Assembly (NCBI RefSeq): GCF_029227915.1 | Contig: NC_079877.1 | Span: 3,844,001-3,908,000 of the forward strand | Direction: 5' to 3' | DNA length: 64,000 nucleotides | Source: Hydractinia symbiolongicarpus | Taxonomy: Eukaryota; Cnidaria; Hydrozoa; Anthoathecata; Hydractiniidae | Shown: positions 44,656 through 56,800 of the stretch, piece after piece | Layout of the letters: each line of letters begins with the position of its first letter | How positions within the stretch are numbered: position 1 is the first letter of the stretch | Notes under the pieces: generated by a model | What the model was told of the DNA's origin: nothing | What the model saw: only the letters and a program-made list of their open reading frames with translations | Databases searched by the model: none | Program-made: the position numbers and the translations under genes

Positions 44656-45904
44656 AAATGTTCTCACAATGAGTGTTTAGATCTCTCAATAACGTCAAAA
44701 GTTAGATTTTTAGAAGTTTTAAAAGTAGCAGCATTATGTTTTTTAAATATTAAGTGTTATGTTTGTTCTTTTTTCTAGAATAACATATTTCAATAGCCTT
44801 CTCAATCTTTAACACGTTTAAACAATAACATGCATGTTACATGTGACAACAAAAGGATTCATCAAATCTTATTGGTTATGACTCGCATAGGACGATAACA
44901 AAGAAAGCAATTAAGTTCATGTGTAAACAAAAGAGATATGAACGTTCTTTATGTACACCTGAGATCGTGACATGAGGTCGTAAAACTCGTGTACATGTAA
45001 AGTTACATACAGGCGGTACTGTATGTTTAACTCTCTTTGATCTGAATAAGAACATACTATGGACTATGTTAGGAAGTATAAACTGTTGTTTTTGTTGATC
45101 TTTTAAGAAAAATCATTACTATCTAGTTAGTAAAACATTATAGAAAATAGCATAACACTTAAATTTTGACATTAGTAAAAAAACTTTTGACTTATTTTTT
45201 TAAAAAAAACTTTGAAAATTTAACATTAATCAATTTTTCTTCTAGAAATTTACTCAACAAAATAAGAGAAAATGAACAACCTTACCATTGGATTTGTTTT
45301 TCTTTTCCATTTAAACAGATCGGCATGATGATTCGCCATCTCAGTTTGTTTACGTCAGTTTTTCTTGCTAAAAATAAAAATTTAGTACACAAAAGTTTTT
45401 CCTTATTTTAAAAATCTCAACAAGGCAAAATCAATAGAGGGTACAAATAATATTCATATTTTGTTACATTTAATTTAGAAATACAACTTAGAGGAAATAC
45501 AAAAATGCTGTGTCTGAAACAATTTACTTAAACTTCTAAAAAATAAATAAAAAATAAAAAAAATAGTTTTAATGGTTAATAGTTTAAGATTATATTATAT
45601 ATATTATATATAAACCTAGTCACTAATTAGCACAAAAATGTATCGTTTTCAAATGAAATATATATTTTTCAACAGAATATGAACACAAGGCTTTTTTATT
45701 AAATGTATTCCATGAAAGATCAGAAACTTCAATGCTGATGTTTACTTAACAATGCTTTACCCCATGTAGTGAACAAAACTGTTTTTTTACCTTGACTTGG
45801 AGATTATTTAAAATAAAATCAATAGAAAAGTTATTTTAATTTACACATTATTTGGTTCATAAGAGTCGAGGGGTAAGACTGAGAAAGTTGCTAGCTCAGA
45901 CACT

Positions 45905-45955
45905 AAGTGTCCCAAACACAAGAAATAAGTCTTATTTCTTGTGTTTGGGACACTT
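45905..45955. repeat. Perfect 25-bp inverted repeat with 1-bp spacer
   Basis: AAGTGTCCCAAACACAAGAA opens the left arm (45905-45929); the right arm (45931-45955) is its exact reverse complement. No mismatch in 25 pairs. Could form a cruciform or, if transcribed, a hairpin. Not flanked by target duplications that I can see. Confidence 0.9.
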
Positions 45956-46638
45956 GTCTCTTGTTTAAAAAAAAATAATGACACTGAAAAAAGGCAACCA
46001 CATGCCACTGCATTCCATAAAATTGAGAGAATGCATGAGAACAATGGTACTTTAAATTCTTAGTTTCCTATTGTTTCTTTCCAGTTTCCATATTAACTTT
46101 GATCACTTTTCCAGCTAAAAGGCTGGCTGTTGTAAAATATGCTTGTTTGGTTGTAAACAGACAACCTTGCTAAAATTCTTTATTAAGATATCAATAAATT
46201 AGGATGAAACAAAAGCAAACAAAAAGAAATGGTAAGTAAATCTCCTCACTTTATGGCAACTATGATAATTAGGCACTCATTTATTTATTAAAATGTTTGG
46301 CCAGAGTTAATTGCATAATTTTTGGCATCCAAACAAAGGAAAGTACACAAAGTGAAAGAACTATGGAGATAAATAACGAAACAACTAAATATTTGAACAA
46401 AAGGAGCACCATAAAAGGAAGACAACGGTGAGGCAAAGCTGTCTTTGAAAACAAAAAAGATGCATAAGATGCATAAACTATCTCGCTTTTATAAAGGTGC
46501 AACTGCAATACATTCACAATAGTGACATACACTATTCTTTTGTTTAATTTACATTTGGGAAAACCAAACTGGTGTATGCTACTAAGTCTGTGACCACAAA
46601 CCATGTTAGGTCTTTATGATCAGTTGCTAAAAGAACAT

Positions 46639-46770
46639 TTTTGGACACAATAAAAATTTAAGACGTCTAGATGTAGTCACTAAGTTTGCGCACATTTAAA
46701 ACAGTTTTGGACACAATAAAAATTTAAGACGTCTAGATGTAGTCACTAAGTTTGCGCACATTTGAAACAG
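46639..46770. repeat. 66-bp tandem duplication
   Basis: Two adjacent copies starting TTTTGGACACAATAAAAATT that differ at about one position. Recent local duplication in intergenic DNA. Confidence 0.9.
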
Positions 46771-47359
46771 TTAAATGGGGCAACCAGTATATTTATCAAA
46801 AAATAATTTTTTGAGGAAACAAATTCAAAAATGTGATGGTTTAGGTACAAACACTTTTTTTATAAGAATAACGAAAATAAAAAAAATTCATTAATTTACT
46901 TCTCTATTGTTTTTCATTTATCTCAATTTTTCTAAACAATAGGCCTATTTTTAATCTAAAATACCAACAAACAAACCAGATTCTTATAAAAGTGTGATAC
47001 ATTATAACCAAAATAAACAAAGAGGCAGCAATGGTTATCCGGACGAGTGCTAAGGGTTGCTAAAAAAAGCAAATTGAGGAAAACAGTTGGGTAAGAAAGC
47101 TTTAAATAAAGTGAGAATAGTGTACAACTACATACTTTTTGTTTTATAAGAACATGCATTATAAGAATATGAGGCTAGAATTTTTGATTAAACACAATAG
47201 GTCTACTGTTTAAACAACAGAAATGAGAATTGATGACTAGCCTGGTAAGAAATTTGGTACATACATAAAGCATGTTATAGATTTCAAACTAAATATATAC
47301 GGCGAGTTGATTTACTTTGTCTATGGTATAAAGCTAAGGTATTAAGAATGGTAGCTATG

Positions 47360-47870
47360 AAATTTAAGACTTTAATGTTACCTAGTCAATGACCTGAACA
47401 TTGTGTTCAGTATTTTGAGGAAAAAATTACCACTTTATGCTAGAGAAGTGTTAATGCATATGATAATCCATATGTCAGACACCATGATCATTTATCAACG
47501 CGAACATAATTCCCCATTGCCAAGGTATACTTTGTTACAATTAGGTAAAAATACCTTTTGCAAAACCAAAGTAATGTTAATGTATACTTTCAGAAGATCG
47601 TAGTCCATTCATGGCAACTTTTGCACTACAAGCAATAATATTTATTAAATTGATACAATTTAAAATAAGTTTGGCATTGAGATCAAAAAAGATAAAGAAG
47701 GTTCTGTTGCGGTGCTGGTTTAAATCTTCCTAGGAGACGTTTTTCCAAAATAAAACCTTGCAAACAAAACCTTGTTGATGACGTTGCAACTGCAATTTGG
47801 GACATTTATAGTTATTTAGTTACAAGTTTGAAACCAATACTATCCTCACAGACGAGATAGTAATTAAGGG
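47360..47870. repeat. Dispersed repeat, copy A
   Basis: Shares, in the same order, CAATGACCTGAACATTGTGT, TACCTTTTGCAAAACCAAAG, GTGCTGGTTTAAATCTTCC and CAACTGCAATTTGGGACATT with 49570-50135. GGTTTAAATC is B-box-like, so part may be a tRNA-derived SINE. Confidence 0.6.
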
Positions 47871-48430
47871 GTAACTGGGTTTTCAAAAGAAGCCTGATTT
47901 GAATAAGTTAAACCTTATTCACAGAGAATAACATGGAAACTTTGATCGAATTATCATTGTCAGAAATTCACGGCAGTTTCGTAGCGGCCAAAAATGTTTG
48001 TAAATTTAGGCCAAAATGTCTAAAAAATTATCATTTGGATGGATTAGAAAACATGTTTTTTATGGTCCACAGGTTAGGTTAAATATCTTGAATGAAAATT
48101 ACTAAAATTTTATTACTGTCCGAAATTGTCCAAAGGGTTTTTATTGGGCCAAATGAGAGAAATATGTAAAAAACGACCTTTAGAACCTCAATGTATGCTT
48201 AAAATTAACTGAATAAAAAAATTACTTTGGATTGTTTGACAAAATAACTCTAAATCCATAACACATATGTATAACATATTTATATATTTAAAAAGGAGAA
48301 AAGTAGATCATTTTAATACTTTTTATTCCAGTTAAATTAAAACATAACAAAGTTTCAAAACTTAAAAATAATAAAAACACAAAATTTCAAAAAAAATTGT
48401 GGAAGTTATTTTAATTTTGTCCACAGTTTT

Positions 48431-48567
48431 AAGGGGGATTTTCACAAAGCGAATTGAGCGGCGAATTGTATCTGAGCATGCGCAGTTCGATGCAAAATCA
48501 AAACAAACAAAACTGTGCATGCTCGAATCGAATTCGCTGTTCAATCCGCTTTGTAGAAATCCCCCTT
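48431..48567. mobile_element. 137-bp MITE forming a long hairpin
   Basis: Ends AAGGGGGATTTTCACAAAGC and the inverted GCTTTGTAGAAATCCCCCTT, with further inner pairing (GCATGCGC, TGCATGC). Very short, no coding sense. Confidence 0.75.
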
Positions 48568-49380
48568 TACCGAAGCGAAACAGCCACAAATCAAAGAAAT
48601 AATATCAAATTTGAGCAGGGAACAATATCACGTGACACAAAACGTGCCCGTGTGTTCTGAATGTATATAGGTATACTTTGGGTATGCATCGGTTGTAGTA
48701 ATTTTGATATGGGACAAGTACTTATGATGGTGTAAGAGCTAGCGGTTTTTTCTTAAAACAAGTAGTAGAAAAACGAGACAGGTATCCTTTCTAACAGCAT
48801 GACGACGGGAGCACACCTGGAATGGCATCCACCATGAAAAATAATTGTCGTGTAACCGGACACAAAATTAATCGGTGCGCAAAAACTCTAGTTTCCAGGA
48901 CTCTTTTTATTTCTATGACCCTTCATTCGCCTTTTGGACTAGAAACGAGAATGGGGTGCCGTCGAGTTGGATGCGATTCTTTGAATTGCGAAAGCCTTCC
49001 CATCACTTTCGTTCTTTTCGCTAATAAAGGAAGGGAAGTTGTAACTTTTGGTTTAGCTAGCTTTTATTACAGGCTTTATAACTTTGTCTTTGTTGTTAAG
49101 GCTTATTTCCAAATGCATAGAACGTCATTTTAGAATGCTTCGAACTTTTGCTTTCTATTTTTCACACCTGGCTAGAATTATTTAATGTAAATTCCAGAAG
49201 TAAAAAAAGCAACTTCTTTTCTTCTTGTGGACAATTTCTTGTTACTCAAATACACTGAGTTGCTCATACATTCGGGTAAGTGTGTGGGCAGAGTATCCAT
49301 TTTCCCAACAAGCACGATAGAAAAGCCACATCATAAGATGGAATAAACAGTTATGGGTGGGCAGAGGATAGATATATAAA

Positions 49381-49516
49381 CAGATGTGCATATTTTGCAT
49401 GGCTAGCCTCACAAATATCAAGGGATATACCCTGTCCATTATTTCTAGAAGGGGCCATGGCTTAGACGAGGAGTCCTAGAGTATTTAATGCTCATTTTGA
49501 GCTACGCAGGGTCCGT
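49381..49516 (-). mobile_element. 5'-truncated SINE family 1 copy
   Basis: The 3' 130 bp of the SINE on the minus strand (AGATGTGCATATTTTGCATG through GAGCTACGCAGGG), lacking the tRNA-like head. Confidence 0.85.
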
Positions 49517-49569
49517 GCTTCAATGTCCGTGAACAATGCATTTGGGTAGGCAAGCTTTGTCTATGTTTA

Positions 49570-50135
49570 GGACTCTAATGCACCCAGTCAATGACTTAGA
49601 CCTTATGTTCAGTAATACCTTTTGCAAAACAAAAGTAATGTTAATACCTGCCTAATAATACCTTTGGAAGCTTGTAATACATTTACGGAAACTTTTGCGC
49701 CACAGAGAGAAAATGCAACCAAAAGTACTTTCTAGCTTTCCAATGACCTATTTTTTATGAAAAAGAATTTACGTGGGTTTTACTTCACACATAAATTTAC
49801 AGGGGGAGGAAAATTCCCTTAAACCCAACCCTTACCTTTGTCAAAAACGTATTTTGTAACCTTTCTTGAAGTTAACTGTGTTGCGATAACAAAAGTTATG
49901 CTACAAAGATTGAAATTATTTTACTCAAACAATTGCAAATGATAAAAAAAGGTTTCGCATTGAAAAGATAGCCAAGTTGGTTAGCTTGTTGCACTATGAT
50001 GCAACGTTCTGCTGCAGTGCTGGTTTAAATCCCTTATGAGACAAAAAACTTTACAATGTTGATGATGTTGCAACTGCAATTTGGGACATTGATAGTTACG
50101 AGTTGGAAACCAATACTATCCCACAGGCAAGTTCA
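49570..50135. repeat. Dispersed repeat, copy B, with tRNA-like boxes
   Basis: Second copy of the 47360-47870 repeat. Around 49974-50030 it has TTGGTTAGCTTGTTG (A-box-like) and GGTTTAAATCCC (B-box-like) at a spacing fit for pol III, so a third tRNA-derived SINE family is possible. Confidence 0.55.
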
Positions 50136-50321
50136 TTATGAGTGTATCAATTTGAAAAAGCAACTATTATAAAACATTTTCTATATGTTTTTTCACATGG
50201 TAATTTCTTTACATATAATACACTATATATACTTTTGATTATGTCCATGTCTGTTTTTCTAGACTTTTGTCTACTTCTGACATTATATATATATGGTAGA
50301 TACTTCTTGTCTTGTTACAGA

Positions 50322-52533
50322 ATGATTACAAGAGCGCTTTTAACAACAAAATTAACACGGCTTACAAGAAAATACGTTTCTGGAAGAGCTACAACTGCAT
50401 TGGATGATATACTAGAGCCATTTTTTAAAAATGGTTTGACAAATTATTCGTGTGAAAGGAATAAAAATATTATTGCAACAGTTATGGTTAAGCACAATAT
50501 CAAATGTTCGAAGAAGATAAAGGTAGCAGATTTTGCTTAGTAGCAGTATCCTCAAATAATTATTTAGTGATTTTTTTTTGTTATACCATGTTGGTTAATA
50601 ATTTAGTTAAAACTTCTCAGTGAGTTCTGAATTGTTATTTATTTAATATCCATTAAAATTTCCCACAGTAAATAAATGCTTTCTTATTAGTATCATTTTA
50701 TATTTTGTGAAAGGTATTACAATTTATTTCTTATTAATGCAGACATGGATTGATCAAAGGAAAAGAAAAGAAACAAGAAGAATCAAGAAATTGGATATGC
50801 ATACTACGTCAGGTTTGACAATTCTTGGTCTCCTTTTTTGATGCTGTGGTTATTCATTGCTTTGACATTTTCGGCCAAAGTCACTTTAAAGCCTGAAACC
50901 TTGTGGCTGTCTTTTGTATGTTAGCTGTGATTTGCAAAAAAATCACTATTTAGAAACAACATATTTAAAACTATCAGATGAACTTGTAATGTTTAAAAGA
51001 AAAGTATTTCCTATACTAACACTATATTCTTCTGGGTAAAGTTTTTGAAGACAGTGAGTTTTTTGTAGTTACAGTTTTGTCGCTACAGCAAAGAACCAAT
51101 TTTTTAGGAGTGGATTAGTTTATGCAAAAAAAACATATGCGTAGTATGATATTGCTACACTTATTAGAGCATTTTTAAGATTATTTTCGGTTTCTTATCT
51201 GGTTTATTTATCTGGTTTAATATGAAACCAGGAAATCAAAATTTATATGTTATTAAAAGTTGAATTTAGGGTTACTGTGAATTGAAAAAGTCTCTTTTCG
51301 AATCAGGTGCTTTATTGTAGATTCTAAAATTTATTTTTCTTAGAATTTTACAACAGTGTGAAGGATCCCAATACTATGCCAATTCCCAAAGATGTAACTC
51401 CATTAAAGCTAGAAAGGTGGAAATATTATTTGAAGAATTGCCCTCTGCAAGATGTATCTTGGGTTTTAGATGGAATATCTAATGGGTTTTCATTAAATTG
51501 TAATCCTCTGAAACTTATATCTGCCAAGAAAAACCTAGCATCAGCTTATTCACATTCTAGCATAATTGATGACTATTTAAAAAATGAATTAGAATTTAGG
51601 ACAATCAGTGGTCCATACATTGATCCTCCCTTTGACAATGCGCACATAAACAGGTTTGGAGTAATTCCAAAATCTTTAGGAAAATGGAGAATGATAACTG
51701 ATCTGTCCTTCCCAGTTGGTGGAAGTGTTAATGATGGAGTGTCTTTTGAAAACTATACTGTCTCATATGTTGGATTATCAGCTGCTATTAGGAAAATTTT
51801 AAAATTCAACCAAGGATGTTTAATGGCAAAGTTTGATCTTCAAAGAGCATACAGGTTGTTGCCTATCAAAGAAAATGAAAGGAATTTGTTAGTTTTTAAA
51901 TGGAATGGTTTTTATTATGTTGATTTAGCTTTACCTTTTGGTGCCAGAAGTGCACCAAGAATATTTACAAGATTTTCCAATGTGTTGGAATGGATTTTTA
52001 TGACATGTGGATCAGTAAGGGACATGCAACATTCTTTAGACGATTTTTTTATTTGCGGACCTAAAAAGGAATCGGTGTGCCAAGATGGGTTAACAGCTTG
52101 TTTTGAAATTTGCGAGGATTTGGGTGTAAATATAGAACACTTAAAGACAGAGGGACCTTCTACGCAAATTCAGTATCTTGGATTGATCATTGATACAGAT
52201 GTTATGGAAATCCGTGTTCCTGTTGATAAATTAGAAAAAATCAGGCTACTGTTGGATGAATGGTTGACAAAAGGCTTTGGTAGTAAAAGGGCATTGTTAT
52301 CTTTAATTGGTTCTCTATATTACTGTTGCCAGGCTGTTATTCATGGTAGGCCATTTCTTGAACAATTGGTTAGGAGAGCATATAGTGTAGAGCAGCTTCA
52401 TCACAAAGTTGTGTTGACTAAAAGAGAGTTAGAAGATGTACGTTGGTGGTTTTACCTCCTCAATACATGGAATGGTAGGAGCTTGCTTAATGATTTGACC
52501 CACAACAAACATATAGTCCAGTTGCATTCTTAG
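50322..52533 (+). CDS. DIRS-like reverse transcriptase, three-exon model, RNase H absent
   Basis: The RT frame is open from 51344 to a TAG at 52531-52533. Splice sites and phase also join it to 50743-50812 and 50322-50522, giving 486 residues. The RT resembles DIRS-type tyrosine-recombinase retrotransposons: GVIPKSLGKWRMITDLSFPV, motif A AKFDLQRAYRLL, motif B LPFGARSAPRIF and motif C HSLDDFF, then the DIRS-like GSLYYCCQAVIHGRPFLEQL. Motif C normally reads Y-L-D-D in these elements; here the Tyr position is Ser (TCT), while both Asp remain. Translation stops just where RNase H would start. No tyrosine recombinase or terminal repeats are seen nearby. The first two exons match nothing I know. 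Either a decayed element or a host gene made from one. Confidence 0.7.
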
Positions 52534-53850
52534 GACTTTTATTCATTTTTAAAAAATGTTAACTGTAACTTTTTTAAACATTAAAAAACTGTTTTTTTTT
52601 CATTTGCACCACAAGCCACTACTGTATCCTCAAAAAATTATTTTTTATGCATGTTGAAATCAAGAAGTGAAAATTATGAAGTAATACAATACAATGTTGT
52701 GGGAAAGCATCTGTAATCTGTGTATTTGTTTTCTTTAAAAATTCTCCTCCTAAGAAGTCATATTTTTAACAAATTCTTTGTTGTGTGATAAATCTAAAGT
52801 GGAAAATTATGGTAAAATTAGTAAGGTTAGTAGAGTATTTTTTTATAAGCAAGTGAAATTTGTAATCAAGGCTGAAATATGCTTATGTGAAAACACAGTC
52901 AGAATTAGACTATGCTAACGTTCAGAAATTGTATTGGTGTTTAATAAAGCTTTTCAAGACTGCATTTAAAAAAATACCCATGACATCATACAACAGAAGG
53001 ATTCACTGAGTAATATGCTTAGCACATGCATAAAAACTTTCCCCATCTGAGCCAGAATATGCTTATGACTGTTATGCTTATAGAAACTTGTAAAACTCAA
53101 AGGCTAATTAAAACATTTCTGAGGATAAAAACAATGTTGGTTTCAACACGATTGGATGTCAACCCTAATGATTACAATTTGAATAATTAGTATGAACTGC
53201 AATAAAGCATAAAGAAAATATTAATTACAAAATAACAATAACTGCATAGAACGTATGTTTTTATTTGAAGTGGGAATATCACACATAATGAGCCAGCTTT
53301 TTTTTAATTCAGATTTACCTGTAAGAGCTGAAAGGAGGAGCTGAAAACCCTTACATTGGTAATAGTACTAATATAAAATAATGTGTCAATTGTTTATAAT
53401 TCTATTATTTAGGTTTTTTGACAGTAATAGACCATGTCTTCATTGTATACCTCTATCTATATAATAATACGGAGCTTCTGTCTGTGACTTTTGCAAAGTG
53501 GATAAAATTTCTTTAATAAAATCTATAAAACAGCGCCTATAAATTTGTTCTGTAAATTAGCAAACTTTGACGTTAGAGCAATATTGACGTCAAAGGAAAT
53601 TATATTAAGATTAGTGAAGCCATTGCATTTTTAAATTCAAGGCTAAATAACTTGGAAACGGGTGGAAATAACTGATGTCATCTCCTGTGTGGGTAACTAG
53701 GGACTACCCGGGACCAATTTAGGTAAGTTTTCCAAACCTGGGTCCCTGAATCCGTTTTGGAATGGACGGGTTGATGACGTTGATAAAGCTAGTTTTATAA
53801 TAATACAATAGCTGCCTTTGACATAGTAAAACTACTAAAAACGAAAAAAT
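52534..53850. other. Intergenic DNA with a possible Helitron 5' end
   Basis: From about 53455, ATCTATATAATAATACGGAG followed by CTTCTGTCTGTGAC resembles the conserved TC-starting 5' terminus of Helitrons. No CTRR hairpin end or Rep/helicase frame was found, so this is tentative. The rest, up to the ICE2-like start at 53851, is AT-rich and must contain its promoter. Confidence 0.35.
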
Positions 53851-56800
53851 ATGGAGGAAAAAGAAGAAGATGGTACTTGTCGAATGAAAAAAATTGACTG
53901 GTAAGATCTTGATTAATTCAAAAAAACGCTGAGAGTTAAAACTATTTTCATTGACAAATTAAACCTACAATCTTTACTAAAATCCCAATAAAGCACAGAG
54001 CAGTACTTCTGTACAATGTTTCCATAGGGTGAGGGTAAAAGTTAATAATTCTGACATTTAGCATTTTTCTTGACTACCTGCTGTTGGCAAGGATTTTAGA
54101 TATTTTTTCTTAAAACCTGCATGCTTCTGCATTAATATCCACTCCAAATTTAGGGACCAAACATGCTATGTGCCGAAGCCTCATCTTATAACAGAGGAAA
54201 GCTTTAACAGACATGCTAAAACGTTATCATATAGAGATTATTTTCTTTTGTTTACATCAAAATCGGCTGTAGATGAAAAAGAAGAAGATGAAGATGTGAC
54301 AAATAAGAACAACGATAGAGACTCGGAAGATTTTAAGATTCAAAACTCTAGAAGGAGTGATATTTTTGAAACAGTTAGCAAAGAGCAAGTACATTTTAAG
54401 AATGCAACAACCTACCATATATTATCACAAATGCCAAGCTCAAAAATTTCAAATGCTGACCGTGTGTTCTACCATTGGTATATGAAGAATACAAGTGAAG
54501 GAAAGAAGGTAGCATTGCGACATGAAAATCAGGTCAAATTCAAGGTAAATATTGTACTTCTTCTTTTTCAAAAATTTTTGTTTGGGAAAAATTTAGGTCC
54601 ATCAGCTTTACCATTTTTAAACTTATTTTCTCAAATTAATTGACGTTTTATAGCCCTATCATGAGTGTTGATGTTTTTCTATTGAATAAATCTATCTGAC
54701 AAACTTTGCATATGACTGATGTATATATGTTACAAAAATAAGATAAAAAGGGAATTACAATGTGCTGAGTTTGAACATCCTTGTTAGTTTACTATCAAAT
54801 TTTGTGCGCAAAAGCCTGTTGCATATTGCGAAACACTTCACTGTAATGACTGATTAGCAGTCAGTTTACCATAAATACCGTTTTAGGATTTGATTGGTCG
54901 CATACAGTTAGAACAAAACGAGTATCAGAAGTTTCTTCACCATGCTTCTCAAATAAGCCTGAATGAGTACATTTATGTCAAGCCTGTAGTTAAAAAGGAG
55001 ATTTTGGTATGTGTTTTATTTCATATTAATTTTTTCATATATTTGTTTTAATTTTTTTGCCTTACAATCTGGTTGGGTTTACCACCTTATAACCAGTCTA
55101 GGAAACAAATAGATTAATGCGGATCGGTAGCTGCGCCTCTTTTTAGCATTTAACTGTACCATTCCATTAAGTTTTTATGATTTTTGCCCTCTAATATGAC
55201 CTACTAAGGACTCTCACCCATTTTTATTTCTTTGTAAAAAATGTCCACACCTCTTCCCTAACTTTTAGTCATATAAAATGAAAATTGTAACGGTACTTTT
55301 TCAGCAATATGCTCTTTGTTGATATATAATAATAACCAAACACACAACCTAGCAACTTTGTTTGCTGAAATATTTCGGCAAATGCTAAATCCTGTCAAAA
55401 ACAACTCAAATGAAGTGGATGATTTGGAGTGAACTTTTGTATGGAGGATAAAAAATTGTCGATAAAAATGACTTATTTAAGGTTACTATATCAACATTTT
55501 TGTCGAATTATATAACGTATACATGAAAAATTCGTTCCCTAAAGTCGAAAGTTTAGGGAATTTGTTTTATAAACAGTGCCACGAATGGTAAATTAGCTGT
55601 AAAAATGGTTTGTTATTGATATGTTTGTTCAGATGTAATGGTGGTATACAAACAGTATAAAGACATTGATAATACTTTTTCCCAATTTCTAACTATTTTA
55701 ATGCAATTTATATTTAGGATAACATTCAATCGTTAATTACGAAAGAATTAGAGAATCACGAGGTACATGAGCTTTTGTTCCCTATTTATATTTTAACTGT
55801 CCACATTATCATATAACCTCACTGTGACGTTTTTAAACAACTTCTGAGATGTTATGAAAGTTTGAAAAAATATTCAATGGTTGTCAACGATTGAATGTTA
55901 GAAGTGCAACAAGCTAACTGTGGAGTTGATATGAAATATTAGTCAACAAGCAAAAGCTAAATATTTTTCCAACTTTTATTATGTCTATCGTTTATACTTA
56001 GGTTTCCTTAGAATATTTGCAGGTTAATCTTGCTTAATGGTTGCTTTTTTAAAAAAGTGCATGTTATATGTTTCCATTAGGACTAAAATTTTAGTTACTT
56101 ACAAACCTCTTGAAACTAATTTATTGTATTAATTTTCGCGCAACGAAAAAAATCTATTTCGCGCAATAACAACGTGAACGTATTTCGTGTCTTATTTTTT
56201 AAATTTTCTCACAAATAAACTGTAGAATTATCCTCTTTTTTTATTTTTTTTTAAACATAAAAAAAATTGATGGTTGAGACAAAAAGTATATTTTTTGCGC
56301 GTATTAATTTTCGCACAAAACGTTTTGCGCGTAATTTTGACACTTTACGCCGATTCGCGAAAATTAGTATGCGCGAATTAAGCTCTCGGGTTATGGTGCG
56401 ATATTTTCATGCACATGCAAATGCATACAACAATATTTTTATAAATCTTTATAAAGAGGGAGAATTGTAGGGTTATTATGATAAACCTGTTAGAGCAGGT
56501 TTATGGATATACATTTTATAAAACGTAGTATCGCATGATGCTTTTTGCAATTCTGTTGCATAAAAAAAGCGAAGCATAAAAATAGGTATAATATTTTTCA
56601 CAAACTTCTTAGATAAAAACACATTTGGAATTTTGGTACAAAATATGTTTAAAAATATTAGCTCGTGTTTCTCTTATAATCGCAGTTGTCTATTTTTTAT
56701 TTGTGTCTTTATACTCTCTATAAAATTCTTCGCTTTTGATTGGTTAATTAAAATAGTGCAACAAGAAAAAGAGCTATGCGCCACGGTGCAACATTTTAAA

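Noticed and set aside
45905-45955. MicroRNA precursor
   Set aside because: Perfect pairing and a 1-nt loop do not fit a Drosha or Dicer-type precursor.
48822-49133. 103-codon open frame
   Set aside because: No recognisable domain and no conserved-looking segment; treated as chance.
56267-56470. Open frame with FARINFRTKRFARNF
   Set aside because: Generated by the TTTTCGC-type inverted repeat.
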